64,000 nucleotides of DNA from Phenylobacterium sp. (GCF_030693625.1 NZ_JAUYAF010000007.1:1-64000); one strand, 5' to 3'. Shown: positions 1 to 9,298, counted from the first letter of the stretch. Notes: generated from the sequence alone by a model not told the origin. Numbers and translations: made by a program.

Positions 1-891
1 AACGGCTGCGCCCGGGCCGACGGCTTCGACCCGTCTACGGTGAAGACCCCGCTCAATCGCTGGATCGTCGGCGAGACCACCCGCACCGCCCAGGCGGTCA
101 CCGCGGCGCTGGATGAGTGCGGCTTCGGCGAGTCCACCGAACAGCTCTACCGCTTCATCTGGAACCAGTTCTGCGACTGGTACGTGGAGCTGGCCAAGCC
201 GCTGCTCACCGGCGACGACGCCGCCGCCAAGGCCGAGACCCAGGCCACGGCCGCCTGGGCGCTCGATGTGATCCTGAAGCTGCTGCACCCGATCATGCCC
301 TTCCTCACCGAGGAGCTGTGGAGCCAGACCGCCGATCTGGGCGCACCGCGCGCCGAGGGCATGTTGATCTCGGCCCAATGGCCCGACCTGCCGGCCAGCC
401 TGCTGGACCCGAAGTCCGAAGCCGAGATCGGCTTGATCGTGGCGGCCATCACCGAGGGGCGCTCGGTGCGGGCCGAGCTGAACGTGCCAGGATCGGCGCG
501 TCCGCCGCTGCTGGTGCTGGAGGCCGACGCCGCCCAGCGCGCCGTGCTGGAGGCCAATGGGCCGATCATGGCCCAGCTGCTGCGGGTCTCGGAGGTCCAG
601 GTCGCCGAGACCGCGCCGCAGGGCGCCATCCCCTTCGTGGTCCAGGGCGTGACCTTCGCCCTGCCGGTGGCCGAGTTCATCGACCTGGCCATCGAGAAGG
701 TTCGGCTGGCCAAGGAGATCGCCACCCGCGCCAGCGACATCGCCCACGTGATGAAGAAGCTCGGCAATCCGGCCTTCGTCGCGAACGCCAAGGAGGAGGT
801 GGTGGAGGAGAACCGCGAACGCCTCGCCGAATCCGAGGCCGCCAAGATCAAGCTGGAAGGCGCGCTGGCGAGGCTGGAGGCGGTGGTCTGA
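1..891 (+). CDS. valS: Valyl-tRNA synthetase, C-terminal part (5' end outside window)
   Basis: This is the last 296 codons of a class I valyl-tRNA synthetase, the cytoplasmic enzyme that charges tRNA-Val. The frame is open from base 1, so the gene starts upstream of the window and the catalytic HIGH/KMSKS part is not visible. What remains is the helical anticodon-binding domain, including TPLNRWIVGE and the LLHPIMPFLTEELW segment typical of the family. It is followed by the Leu/Lys/Glu-rich C-terminal coiled coil that grips the tRNA (about the last 65 residues). The frame reads through the GTG at base 40, so that codon is internal. Confidence 0.95.
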   Translation, partial: NGCARADGFDPSTVKTPLNRWIVGETTRTAQAVTAALDECGFGESTEQLYRFIWNQFCDWYVELAKPLLTGDDAAAKAETQATAAWALDVILKLLHPIMPFLTEELWSQTADLGAPRAEGMLISAQWPDLPASLLDPKSEAEIGLIVAAITEGRSVRAELNVPGSARPPLLVLEADAAQRAVLEANGPIMAQLLRVSEVQVAETAPQGAIPFVVQGVTFALPVAEFIDLAIEKVRLAKEIATRASDIAHVMKKLGNPAFVANAKEEVVEENRERLAESEAAKIKLEGALARLEAVV

Positions 892-995
892 GCCGAACCG
901 GCGTTCTGCCAACGGGCGTTTGCGTCGGCTCCTAGGTTATGCTTGTTCACCCACGACGACGCGGCGGCAAGCTGCGCACCTAGTGGAGAAAGCAT

Positions 996-2756
996 ATGAC
1001 CCAGGACGCCCTGCCGGCCGGCTGGCCCGCCATGTCCATCGCCGACGCCAACGCCCTGATCACCGCGCCGGGATCGGCCGCGGAGGTCGAGGAAGTGGTC
1101 ATCCGGGGGATCAAGACCAAGACCTGGAAGAACCTGCCGCCGACGCTCCGCTCGGTGGTGGAGGCCGGCCGCGCCCACGGTGAGAAGGTGTTCCTGGTCT
1201 ATGAGGACGAGCGTGTCACCTACGAGGCCTTCTACCGGGCCGTCGCCAGGTTCGCCGTGGAACTCCAGGGCCAGGGCCTGAAGAAGGGCGACCGGGTCGC
1301 CATCATCATGCGTAACCTGCCCGAGTGGCCGGTGGCCTTCTATGCCGCGGCCTCCCTGGGGGCGATCGTCACGCCGCTGAACGCCTGGTGGACCGGGCCC
1401 GAGCTGGAGTACGGCCTGACCGACTCCGGCTCCAAGATCGCCGTCCTGGACACCGGCAGCTATGGCCGCCTGGCCGAGCACCTGCCCAACTGCCCTGACC
1501 TGCAGCGCATCTATGTCAGCCGCGAGATCGACGAGATCGCCCATCCCCAGGTGACCAAGCTGGAGGCCGTGATCGGCGGCGCCAACGAGTGGATCAGCCT
1601 GCCCGACCAAGCCATCCCGCCCGCCGAGATCGACACCGACGACGACGCCACCATCTTCTACACCTCCGGCACCACGGGTAAGCCCAAGGGGGCGCTCGCC
1701 ACCCACCGCGCGGTCAATTCCAACATCATGGCCGGCGCCGCCTCGGGCGCGCGGGCCTTCCTGCGCCGCGGCGAGGCGCCGCCCGCGCCCGACCCCGATG
1801 CGCCGCAACGCTCGTCGCTGATCTCGGTGCCCTTCTTCCACGCCACCGGCTGCTTCGCCGTGCTGAACCCGTCGCTGATCGGCGGCGCCAAGCTGGTGAT
1901 GATGCACAAGTGGGACGTGATCCGCGCCTTCGAGCTGATCCAGCGCGAGAAGATCCAGTCGGCTGGCGGCGTGCCCACCATCGCCTGGCAGCTCATCGAG
2001 CATCCCCTGCGGGAGAAGTACGACCTCTCGTCCCTGGAGAGCGTGGCCTATGGCGGCGCGCCGTCCGCCCCGGAACTGGTGCGGAAGATCAAGGAGACCT
2101 TCCCCAAGTCGGCCGCCGGCAACGGCTGGGGCATGACCGAGACCTGCGCCACCGTCACCACCCACGGGGCCGAGGACTACGCCAACCGCCCCGACAGCTG
2201 CGGCCCCGCCGTGCCGGTCAGCGAGCTGCAGATTCGCGATCCCGCCGATGGCGTCACGGTGCTGCCGCCCAACGCGGTGGGCGAGCTCTGGGCCAACGGC
2301 CCGCAGATCGTGAAGGGCTACTGGAACAAGCCGGAGGCCACCGCCCAGACCTTCGTCGACGGCTGGGTGCGCACCGGCGACCTGGCCCGCGTGGATGAGG
2401 AGGGCTTCTGCTTCATCATCGACCGGGCCAAGGACATGCTGATCCGGGGCGGCGAGAACATCTACTGCATCGAGGTGGAGAACGTCCTCTATGACCACCC
2501 CGCGGTGATGGACGCCGCCGTCGTCGGCATTGTTCACCGGACGCTGGGCGAAGAGCCGGGCGCCGTGGTCACCCTGAAGCCGGGCGCCAGCGCCACCGAG
2601 GCTGAACTGCGGGCCCACGTGGCCGAGCACCTGGCCGCCTTCAAGGTCCCGGTGAAGGTGAAGTTCTGGCACGAAACCCTGCCGCGCAACGCCAACGGCA
2701 AGATCCTCAAGAATGAGCTGAAAAAGCTGTTCGAAGAGGATGCGGCGACGGCCTGA
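996..2756 (+). CDS. AMP-forming acyl-CoA synthetase (ANL superfamily)
   Basis: This 586-residue enzyme should activate a carboxylic acid, probably a fatty or aryl acid, to its acyl-CoA through an acyl-adenylate. The ATP-binding P-loop FYTSGTTGKPKG lies near residues 221-232. The adenine-contact motif WGMTET follows in the middle, and the C-terminal hinge ends in PRNANGK, whose Lys (about residue 569) is the expected adenylation lysine. The length is normal for class I ligases. The ATG follows GGAGAAAGCAT, a good ribosome-binding site. The exact substrate cannot be told from the sequence, and the gene appears to be transcribed alone. Confidence 0.9.
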   Translation: MTQDALPAGWPAMSIADANALITAPGSAAEVEEVVIRGIKTKTWKNLPPTLRSVVEAGRAHGEKVFLVYEDERVTYEAFYRAVARFAVELQGQGLKKGDRVAIIMRNLPEWPVAFYAAASLGAIVTPLNAWWTGPELEYGLTDSGSKIAVLDTGSYGRLAEHLPNCPDLQRIYVSREIDEIAHPQVTKLEAVIGGANEWISLPDQAIPPAEIDTDDDATIFYTSGTTGKPKGALATHRAVNSNIMAGAASGARAFLRRGEAPPAPDPDAPQRSSLISVPFFHATGCFAVLNPSLIGGAKLVMMHKWDVIRAFELIQREKIQSAGGVPTIAWQLIEHPLREKYDLSSLESVAYGGAPSAPELVRKIKETFPKSAAGNGWGMTETCATVTTHGAEDYANRPDSCGPAVPVSELQIRDPADGVTVLPPNAVGELWANGPQIVKGYWNKPEATAQTFVDGWVRTGDLARVDEEGFCFIIDRAKDMLIRGGENIYCIEVENVLYDHPAVMDAAVVGIVHRTLGEEPGAVVTLKPGASATEAELRAHVAEHLAAFKVPVKVKFWHETLPRNANGKILKNELKKLFEEDAATA

Positions 2757-2774
2757 CTGGACATGCGCTCTCAA

Positions 2775-2902
2775 CCGCTCATCCCGGCGAAGGCCGGGAC
2801 CCAGGTCGCAGAGCGCCTGATGTTTCAAGCAGAGGGTCGGGTGACCTCTTCGGGATTCCGGAGCCTTATGATCTGGGCCCCGGCCTTCGCCGGGGTAAGC
2901 GG
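2775..2902. repeat. 128-bp MITE-like element with 30-bp imperfect terminal inverted repeats
   Basis: The left end (2775-2804) and the reverse complement of the right end (2873-2902) match at 27 of 30 positions. Each arm is itself palindromic around CCGGCGAAGGCCGG. The 68 bases between the arms hold no gene. The element fills the acyl-CoA ligase/tlyA gap and ends 9 bases before the tlyA start. Such CCGGCGAAGGCCGGG palindromes are scattered through Caulobacter-type genomes. No target-site duplication was identified and no second copy was noticed in this window. Confidence 0.7.
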
Positions 2903-2911
2903 GGTTTTGTA

Positions 2912-3652
2912 GTGCCCAAGGTCCGCGCCGACCTGCTGCTGGTCTCCCGGGGTCTCGCAGAGAGCCGCGCCAAGGCCCAGGCGGCGATCGCGGCGGGCGG
3001 GGTCACCGCCGATGGTCGGGTGGTGGCCAAGGCCTCCGAAGCGCTCGACGAGGCCTGCGACCTGAAAGCGGAGGCGGCCCACCCCTATGTGGGGCGGGGC
3101 GCGCTGAAGCTGGTTCACGCCCTGGACCTCTGGCCGGTCGTGGTCACCGGCGCCGTGGTGCTGGACGTTGGCGCCTCCACGGGCGGATTCACCGAGGTCT
3201 GCCTGCAGCGGGGCGCGTCGCGGGTCTATGCGGTCGATGTGGGCCGGGGCCAGCTGCACGCCCGGCTCGCCGGCGACCCGCAGGTGGTGGCCCTGGAGGG
3301 GCTTGATGCGCGCGCCCTGACGGCCGATCTGATCCCGCTACCGCCCAGCCTGGTGGTCTGTGACGCCAGCTTCATCGGCCTGGCCAAGGTGCTGCCGGCC
3401 GCCCTCTCGCTTGCAGCGCCCGACGCCGAGCTCATCGCCCTGGTGAAGCCGCAGTTCGAAGTGGGCCCCAACCTGGTGGGGAAGGGCGGCTTGGTTCGCG
3501 ACCCGGAGGCCCGGGCTCGGGCCCTAGCCGACGTCTGCAGCTTCTTGACCGCCTCAGGCTGGGCGGTGCTGGCCACCGCTGACAGCCCGATCCTGGGCGG
3601 CGACGGGAACGCCGAGTATCTGCTGCGCGCACGAAAAAGCCGCCCGGACTGA
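2912..3652 (+). CDS. tlyA: TlyA-family rRNA 2'-O-methyltransferase
   Basis: This 246-residue protein has an N-terminal S4 RNA-binding domain (about residues 3-65, starting VRADLLLVSRGL) and an FtsJ/RrmJ-type Rossmann methyltransferase domain with the SAM motif DVGASTGGFT. TlyA enzymes 2'-O-methylate cytidines of 16S and/or 23S rRNA. Because mycobacterial TlyA was once called a hemolysin, homologues are often mislabelled. The start is a GTG lying 9 bases after an inverted-repeat element, so its ribosome-binding site (a GCGGGG stretch) overlaps the element. The 3' end runs into a strong hairpin terminator whose loop contains the stop codon. Confidence 0.9.
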   Translation: MPKVRADLLLVSRGLAESRAKAQAAIAAGGVTADGRVVAKASEALDEACDLKAEAAHPYVGRGALKLVHALDLWPVVVTGAVVLDVGASTGGFTEVCLQRGASRVYAVDVGRGQLHARLAGDPQVVALEGLDARALTADLIPLPPSLVVCDASFIGLAKVLPAALSLAAPDAELIALVKPQFEVGPNLVGKGGLVRDPEARARALADVCSFLTASGWAVLATADSPILGGDGNAEYLLRARKSRPD

Positions 3653-3664
3653 CCGGGCGGCTTT
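3634..3664. terminator. Bidirectional intrinsic terminator between tlyA and the Gly-zipper gene
   Basis: A perfect 12-bp stem, AAAGCCGCCCGG (3636-3647) with CCGGGCGGCTTT (3653-3664), has a 5-base loop. Read on the minus strand it is followed by a T5 run, so it should end the convergent minus-strand gene. It overlaps the last codons of tlyA. Confidence 0.85.
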
Positions 3665-3685
3665 CTCAATTCTCAAGCTCAGGTC

Positions 3686-4336
3686 TTAGTCGACGACCTG
3701 ATAACGGCCCTGGTTGTCGCGGCAGACGCGGACGAAACGCTTCTGCACCTGACCGTCAGGCAGATAGATCGGGCTCTCGGCCAGGGTGCAGCCGTCCGAG
3801 CCGACGCTGCCCTGGGTCGACACGGCGTAGCTGGCGCCCCGACGATCATAGGCCTGATCGTAATAGCCGGACCGGTCATAGTCGTAGGTGCGGTCGGCGT
3901 AGCCGCCGCCATAGTTGCTGCTGCCGTAGTAGCCGCTGCCGCCATTATAATAGCCGTTCGATCCGTACTGGCTGCCGCCGTTGTAGTAGCCGCTCTGGCG
4001 GCTGGGGGTGCAGGCTGCGGAGTCCTTGCCGATCTTGGAGCCGGCCACCGCGCCCACCAGGCCGCCCAGCACCGCGCCCTCGGTCCGCGCATTGCGGGCC
4101 GCGACGTTGGAGCCGATGGCGGCGCCGGCCAGCGCACCGAGCAGGCCGCCGGTGGTGCTGCGGTTCGAGGACGAACGGCGGCAGGGATCGTAGTAGCCGC
4201 TGTCATAACTCTGGCCGTAACTCTGGCCGTAATAGCCGGACTGCGCCGAGGCGAAACTCGGGATCGCGGCGGCGGCGCTGAGCGCCATGATGCCGGCGGC
4301 GCCGGCCAGGGCGGTCTTGGCGAAGATCTTGGTCAT
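3686..4336 (-). CDS. Exported Gly-zipper protein rich in Tyr/Gly/Ser
   Basis: This 216-residue secreted or surface protein has a signal peptide of about 30 residues ending ASA. A Tyr/Ser/Gly-rich linker (QSYGQSYDSGYYDP) leads to a glycine-zipper 2TM region, LLGALAGAAIGS then AVLGGLVGAVAGS, like that of 17-kDa rickettsial surface antigens. A long low-complexity Tyr-Gly-Asn-Ser stretch follows, and the last third contains two cysteines. Glycine zippers pack as membrane-inserted hairpins, so an outer-membrane or periplasmic location is likely. The next gene upstream on the same strand is a shorter paralogue with the same zipper. The function is unknown. Confidence 0.8.
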   Translation of the reverse strand: MTKIFAKTALAGAAGIMALSAAAAIPSFASAQSGYYGQSYGQSYDSGYYDPCRRSSSNRSTTGGLLGALAGAAIGSNVAARNARTEGAVLGGLVGAVAGSKIGKDSAACTPSRQSGYYNGGSQYGSNGYYNGGSGYYGSSNYGGGYADRTYDYDRSGYYDQAYDRRGASYAVSTQGSVGSDGCTLAESPIYLPDGQVQKRFVRVCRDNQGRYQVVD

Positions 4337-4378
4337 GGGAACTCTCCCCCTTGGGATTTGATGAAAGACGTGCCGGCC

Positions 4379-4807
4379 TTAGGCGCGGCCGCTCGGCCGC
4401 CAGACGCCATCGCGCCCACGGCAAACTTCGAAGTTGTGATCGCGGCCGCCGTAGTACTCGCTCACCCACTGGCAGTTCTTGCGGCTGTAGTTGGTTTGGG
4501 CGACGCGCTTGGGATAGCCCTTGCAGTTAATGCGATTGCGGCCGACCTGGTTGCCGGCGGCGGCGCCCACGACGCCGCCGAGCACGGCGCCTTCGGTCTT
4601 CGCGCCCTTTCCGGCGACCTGCGAGCCAAGCACAGCGCCCAGAACACCGCCGACGACCGCGCCCTTGTGGCCGGACTCCCGGCGAGCTTCGCGGCAGATG
4701 TCACCGCTGCCATAGGACCGGTTAGCCTGAGCCGCGGCGAATTGGGGGACGGCCATACCCGTCATCAGGACGGCGGTGGCGGCGGCGACGGCGAATGTAC
4801 GCTTCAT
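4379..4807 (-). CDS. Exported Gly-zipper 2TM protein (paralogue of the downstream gene)
   Basis: This 142-residue protein starts at the ATG at 4807, preceded by GGAAGAGACC; the same frame stays open upstream, but the signal peptide MKRTFAVAAATAVLMTG fixes the start. The central glycine zipper (VVGGVLGAVLGS then AVLGGVVGAAAGN) is nearly the same as in the neighbouring 216-residue protein, including the intervening Lys/Arg-Thr-Glu-Gly turn. The C-terminal 45 residues contain Cys residues and aromatic positions, probably a small soluble domain. The two genes look like a tandem duplication in which one copy gained a Tyr-rich linker. Confidence 0.82.
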   Translation of the reverse strand: MKRTFAVAAATAVLMTGMAVPQFAAAQANRSYGSGDICREARRESGHKGAVVGGVLGAVLGSQVAGKGAKTEGAVLGGVVGAAAGNQVGRNRINCKGYPKRVAQTNYSRKNCQWVSEYYGGRDHNFEVCRGRDGVWRPSGRA

Positions 4808-4964
4808 GGTCTCTTCCTTCGCAGGCTCAAGCGGCGCCATGGCCCCGCTTTCGGAGATGAGGTTTGACGGATCGAACCTGAACGGGTCTTGAACAGACCC
4901 AGAAACGTTCTTTCCCGACTCCGGGGCGTGAATGGTGAAGCTGCCATCCGCCTCCAAACCGTAA

Positions 4965-6257
4965 ATGATCCCGACCATGCGAAGTTCCAACCGCCGTCCC
5001 GAGCCCCCCAAACCTTCGGGTCCGCCCGTCGAAGTGGTCATCGAGACCATCGGCGGCGAGGGGGATGGTGTGGCGCCCGGGCCCATCTACGTGCCCTTCA
5101 CCCTGCCCGGTGAGACCGTCCGGGCGACCGGGGCCGGCGAGCGGCGGGACCTGGACGCGGTGCTCGTCGCCAGTCCCGAACGCGTGACCCCGCCGTGTCC
5201 GCACTTCGGCGTGTGCGGCGGCTGCGCCCTGCAGCACTGGGAACACGCCGCCTATCTCGCCTGGAAGGTCGAGCGCCTGCGCAAGACGCTTGGCCTGCAG
5301 CACATCGAAACCGAGATCCTCGCCCCCTTCGCCTCGCCCCCGGCGTCGCGCCGGCGCCTGGCCCTGCACGCGCGTCCCGGCAAACGGGGCGAGGCCCGGC
5401 TGGGCTACAAGACCCGCAAGTCCTGGGACGTCATCGACATCGCCGTCTGCCCGATCGCCGATCCGCGGCTGGAGGCGGCCCTGCCGGCCCTGCGCCGCCT
5501 GGCCGCCCCCTTGCTGCAGCATCCCAAGTCCGCGCCGACCCTGCATGTCACCCTGACCACCGAGGGCCTGGACGTTGAGATCACGGGCGTGGAGCGCAAG
5601 AGCGGCGGCCTCAGCGCCGACGCCCGCATGCAACTGGGTCAGATCGCCGCCGAGGCCGGCTTCGCCCGCGTGACCATGGACGGGGAGGTTCAATACGGCG
5701 CGCGCCAGCCGCTGATCCGGGTGGGACCAGCCGTGGTCGCACTGCCGGCCGGGGCCTTCCTGCAGGCCGTGCCCGCCGCCGAGGCGATGATGGCGGCCTT
5801 CGCGGTCGAGCAGGTGGCCGGCGCCGAGCGGATCGCCGACCTCTATTGCGGCGTAGGGACCTTCACCTTCCGCCTGGCCCAGGTCGCTCCGGTCTACGCC
5901 GCCGACGGCCATGCGCCCGCCATCCGGGCCCTGACCCAAGCCATCGCGACGGCGCCCGGGCTGAAGGGGGTGACCGCCGAGACCCGCGACCTGGCGCGGC
6001 GCCCGGTCCTGGCGGTTGAGTTCAAGAAGATCGACACCGTGCTCTTCGACCCGCCCCGCGCGGGCGCCTTGGAACAGACCGCCGAGATCGCGGCCTCCAA
6101 GGTGGCCAAGGTGATCGGCGTGTCCTGCAACCCGGCCACCTTCGCCCGCGACGCACGCGTGCTGATCGACGCGGGCTTCAGCCTGGATCGGGTCCTGCCG
6201 GTGGACCAGTTCCTGTGGTCGCCCCACGTGGAGCTGGTGGGGGTGTTTACACGCTAA
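4965..6257 (+). CDS. TrmA/RumA-type RNA (uracil-5-)-methyltransferase
   Basis: This protein of about 430 residues probably makes 5-methyluridine in 23S rRNA (RumA/RlmD-like) or tRNA. An N-terminal TRAM-like barrel (EVVIETIGGEGDGVA) is followed by an iron-sulfur cysteine set, CPHFGVCGGC. The SAM-binding motif DLYCGVGTFTF, the DPPRAGALEQ motif and the catalytic-cysteine motif SCNPATFARD come next. The start is uncertain: ATG at 4965 or, in frame, 4977, neither with a clear ribosome-binding site. Its 3' end overlaps the convergent histidine kinase gene by 4 bases. The substrate base is not determinable here. Confidence 0.88.
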   Translation: MIPTMRSSNRRPEPPKPSGPPVEVVIETIGGEGDGVAPGPIYVPFTLPGETVRATGAGERRDLDAVLVASPERVTPPCPHFGVCGGCALQHWEHAAYLAWKVERLRKTLGLQHIETEILAPFASPPASRRRLALHARPGKRGEARLGYKTRKSWDVIDIAVCPIADPRLEAALPALRRLAAPLLQHPKSAPTLHVTLTTEGLDVEITGVERKSGGLSADARMQLGQIAAEAGFARVTMDGEVQYGARQPLIRVGPAVVALPAGAFLQAVPAAEAMMAAFAVEQVAGAERIADLYCGVGTFTFRLAQVAPVYAADGHAPAIRALTQAIATAPGLKGVTAETRDLARRPVLAVEFKKIDTVLFDPPRAGALEQTAEIAASKVAKVIGVSCNPATFARDARVLIDAGFSLDRVLPVDQFLWSPHVELVGVFTR

Positions 6258-8101
6258 CCTGCTTGGGAGATCAGCCGCTCGCGTTCGGTGTCGGCCAAGG
6301 CCCGGGAGATTGCGGACATCAGGTCGGGGATTTGGATAGGCTTGGCGGTGTGCTCGGTGAAGCCGAGCTCCAGATAGTGCGTCCGCCCGCCGGAGGTGAC
6401 GTCGGCGGTTAACGCGATCACCGGGATAGCCTGGTTGGGGCCAGGGCTGGCGCGCAGACGCTGCAGGGCTTGGACGCCGGTCATGCCGGGCATCTGGATG
6501 TCCATTAGGGTCAGGTCGAAAGGACGCGAGGCGAGCAGGTCCAGGGCCGCCTGGCCGCTGGCGGCCTTCTCTACCCGATGTCCGAAGGCGCAGAGAATCT
6601 GCTGCAACACCAATAGGTTGATTGGATTGTCGTCGACGATCAGCACGTCGAGCTCGGCTGCCGGGGCGTCCTCCGTCACCGGCTCGGCCGGGGCTGAGTC
6701 CGGCGCCTGGGCCAGGTCGAAGATGGCCTCCATGTGGAAGGTCGAGCCCTGGCCGAGTTGGCTCTCGACCCAGACCCGGCCGCCCATCAGCTCGGTGAGC
6801 TGGCTGGCGATGGCCAGACCCAGGCCGGTGCCGCCGAACCTGCGTGCCTCCGACTCGTCCACCTGCGAGAAACGCTCGAAGAGGGCGGGCAGGTACTCCT
6901 CCGGGATACCGGGGCCGGTATCGATCACCGAGATATGGATGCGGACGGCGGTCTCGCCGACGGGTCGGGCGGCGGCCCTGACGGTGACGGCGCCCTCGTC
7001 GGTGAATTTCAGGGCGTTGCCGATCAGGTTGAACAGCACCTGCCGCACCCGGATCGCGTCCATCCAGACATGGCTGGGCAGGTCCTCGTCGACCTCGAGC
7101 CGCAGGGCCACCGCCTTCTCGTCGGCCCGCGCGCGCCAGAAGGCCACTGCGCGGTCCAGGAATAGGGGCAGGTTCTCGGGGGTGGGGGTGATGTCCAGCC
7201 GCCCGGCGTTGACCTTCGACATGTCGAGGATGTCGTTGAGGATCGACAGCAGGTGTTCGCCGCTCTCCATGAGGGTCTCCAGCCGGCTGGCCTGGACCGG
7301 ATCAGTCTCCTCGCGCCGCAGCAGCTGGGCCATGCCCAGGACGCCGTTCATGGGGGTGCGGATCTCGTGGCTCATGGTGGCCAGGAAGTTGGACTTGGCG
7401 AGATTGGCCTGGCGAGCCACCTCGCGGGCCTCGTCGGCCGCCCGGGTCTCCGCCATGGCGTGGTCGCGGGCGGCCTCCAGTTGCGGGATCATCGCCAGGT
7501 TCGAGGCGTAGGCCTCCTGCCAGCTGGTCACCGCCCGGGTGGTGCCGTCCGAGATCATCACCAGCAGCACCATCAGGCAGGCCATTGAGATCATCAGGCC
7601 CGCGAAGGCCGCCGGGGGGAAGATCGCCACCAGGGTCCCAGTCAAGGCCAGGACGGCGGGACCGGCGAAGGACCAGAAGACGGCGCGCGACAGGGAGCCG
7701 CTGGCGCAGGCGACCGCCACCATGGACGCGACCGTGATGGCGAGATAGGCCAGCTCCTTCTGCCCGCCCCAGAGGGCCAGGATGGTGGGGCCGGAGAGGT
7801 AGATCGACACCCGGGCGACGCACAGCAGGGCCAACTGACGGAAGCCACGCGCGACCTCGGTATGTGCGCTGCGGGCCAGCCAGCGGGCGATGGTGCGCTG
7901 ATAGAGGATGTCCATGGCGCAGCTGGCCAGGAAGGCGAGGCCGGCGACCACCGGATGGCCAAGGACCAGGACGGCCGCCAGGGCGACGGCGTTGAAGACA
8001 ACGTGGATCTTGATCGGCATGGCCAAGCCCCCCAGCGTGAGCTGGTAGGCGTTCGCGTTGGCCGCGGGAGCTGTCGCTGATGTGGTGGTCGGGCCGTCCA
8101 T
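6254..8101 (-). CDS. Membrane hybrid histidine kinase with C-terminal receiver
   Basis: This 615-residue sensor has about five or six hydrophobic segments in residues 30-185, followed by a coiled-coil linker. A HisKA domain carries the phospho-accepting His at about 245 (MSHEIRTPMNG). The HATPase domain has the N-box NLIGNALKF near 358-366 and the G boxes DTGPGIP and GGTGLGLA. A receiver domain starts near 483 with VLIVDDN and has the phospho-Asp at about 534 (LMDIQMPG). There is no HPt domain or partner regulator next door, so it probably feeds a separate phosphotransferase. The membrane region lacks a large periplasmic sensor and may sense within the bilayer. The ligand is unknown. Confidence 0.9.
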   Translation of the reverse strand: MDGPTTTSATAPAANANAYQLTLGGLAMPIKIHVVFNAVALAAVLVLGHPVVAGLAFLASCAMDILYQRTIARWLARSAHTEVARGFRQLALLCVARVSIYLSGPTILALWGGQKELAYLAITVASMVAVACASGSLSRAVFWSFAGPAVLALTGTLVAIFPPAAFAGLMISMACLMVLLVMISDGTTRAVTSWQEAYASNLAMIPQLEAARDHAMAETRAADEAREVARQANLAKSNFLATMSHEIRTPMNGVLGMAQLLRREETDPVQASRLETLMESGEHLLSILNDILDMSKVNAGRLDITPTPENLPLFLDRAVAFWRARADEKAVALRLEVDEDLPSHVWMDAIRVRQVLFNLIGNALKFTDEGAVTVRAAARPVGETAVRIHISVIDTGPGIPEEYLPALFERFSQVDESEARRFGGTGLGLAIASQLTELMGGRVWVESQLGQGSTFHMEAIFDLAQAPDSAPAEPVTEDAPAAELDVLIVDDNPINLLVLQQILCAFGHRVEKAASGQAALDLLASRPFDLTLMDIQMPGMTGVQALQRLRASPGPNQAIPVIALTADVTSGGRTHYLELGFTEHTAKPIQIPDLMSAISRALADTERERLISQAG

Positions 8102-8197
8102 GACCGATCATCTCCCCCTTCTTGCCGGGCCATCTAACAACAGTTCAATTAACTGACTGAAAACTCGGCAGCTTTCTCAAGGCCGCGACAGTCTGAT

Positions 8198-9298
8198 CTA
8201 GCCGCCCGCGAACAGGTCGCCCTGGTCGCCGGTCCGCACGGGAACCCGGAATCTAGTCAGATCCAGGCCCTCGAAGGCGAACTCCAGGCCATAGCGCCGG
8301 CGGGCGGCCTGGAAGCGCACGGCCATCAGGTCAGCCAGCGGCCCCTGGCCCTTCATCCGGGTCCCCCAGTCGGCGTCATAGTCCTTCCCGCCGCGCATTT
8401 GCCGGACCAGGGACATCACGCGGCTGGCGCGGTCTGGATGATCGGTGGCCAGCCATTCGCGAAACAGGTCCTTGATCTCCAGGGGCAGGCGCAGGGCGAC
8501 ATAACCGGCGCCTCGCGCGCCTGCCTGGCTCGCCCGCTCCAGCACGGCCTCCATCTCATGATCGTTGAGGCCGGGAATGATGGGCGCGAACATGACGATG
8601 ACCGGCACGCCGGCGTCGGCCAGGGCCTTGACGGCGGCGATGCGTTTTTCCGGGGTGGCGGCGCGGGGCTCCATGCTGCGGGCGAGCTTGCGGTCCAGGG
8701 TGGTGATCGAGATGGCCACCCGCACCAGGTTGGCCTGCGCCAGGGGCGCCAGCAGGTCCAGGTCCCGCAGGATCAGGGCCGACTTGGTGATGATGGAAAA
8801 GGGGTGCTGGAACCGGCCCATGACCTCGATGATCGACCGGGTGATGCGGAGGGTCTTTTCCTGCGGCTGATAGGGGTCGGTGTTGCCGCCGATATGGATG
8901 GCGATGGGCTGGTAGCGGGGCTTGGAAAGCTCGGCCTCCAGCAGGCGCGCCGCCTCCGGCTTGAAGAACAGCTTGCTCTCGAAATCCAGGCCCGGCGAAA
9001 GGCCCATATAGGCGTGCGCCGGCCGCGCGTAGCAGTAGATGCAGCCGTGCTCGCAGCCCCGATAGGGGTTGATGGAACGGCTGAAACCCACGTCGGGGCT
9101 GGTGTTCTTGGAGATGATCACCCGCGCCTTCTCAGCCGTCAGGGTGGTCTTCAGCTTCACCGGCTCGACATCGTCGGACGTCCAGCCGTCATCGAAGGCC
9201 TCGCGCGCCTGACTCTCGTACCGGCCGGAGGCGTTTGTCCGCGCGCCGCGCCCGCGGACCTGGGGCTGCGGTTGGACTTGCTGGGTGAAGGTGGCCAT
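8198..9298 (-). CDS. Radical SAM protein, PA0069/SplB-like family
   Basis: This 366-residue protein binds a radical-SAM [4Fe-4S] cluster through Cys82, Cys86 and Cys89 in INPYRGCEHGCIYCYARP, the CX3CX2C spacing expected. Similarity is to the widespread PA0069 family and more distantly to spore photoproduct lyase (SplB). Members are present in many non-sporulating bacteria and their reaction is not established. The N-terminal 30 residues are Gln/Arg/Gly-rich (QVRGRGARTN), as is common in this family. The gene stands alone, with a glycosyltransferase-like gene diverging upstream. Confidence 0.88.
   Translation of the reverse strand: MATFTQQVQPQPQVRGRGARTNASGRYESQAREAFDDGWTSDDVEPVKLKTTLTAEKARVIISKNTSPDVGFSRSINPYRGCEHGCIYCYARPAHAYMGLSPGLDFESKLFFKPEAARLLEAELSKPRYQPIAIHIGGNTDPYQPQEKTLRITRSIIEVMGRFQHPFSIITKSALILRDLDLLAPLAQANLVRVAISITTLDRKLARSMEPRAATPEKRIAAVKALADAGVPVIVMFAPIIPGLNDHEMEAVLERASQAGARGAGYVALRLPLEIKDLFREWLATDHPDRASRVMSLVRQMRGGKDYDADWGTRMKGQGPLADLMAVRFQAARRRYGLEFAFEGLDLTRFRVPVRTGDQGDLFAGG

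Noticed and set aside
147..2828. Open minus-strand frame of 893 codons opposite valS and the acyl-CoA ligase
   Set aside because: It is antisense to two clear genes, with biased composition from high GC and no recognisable domain.
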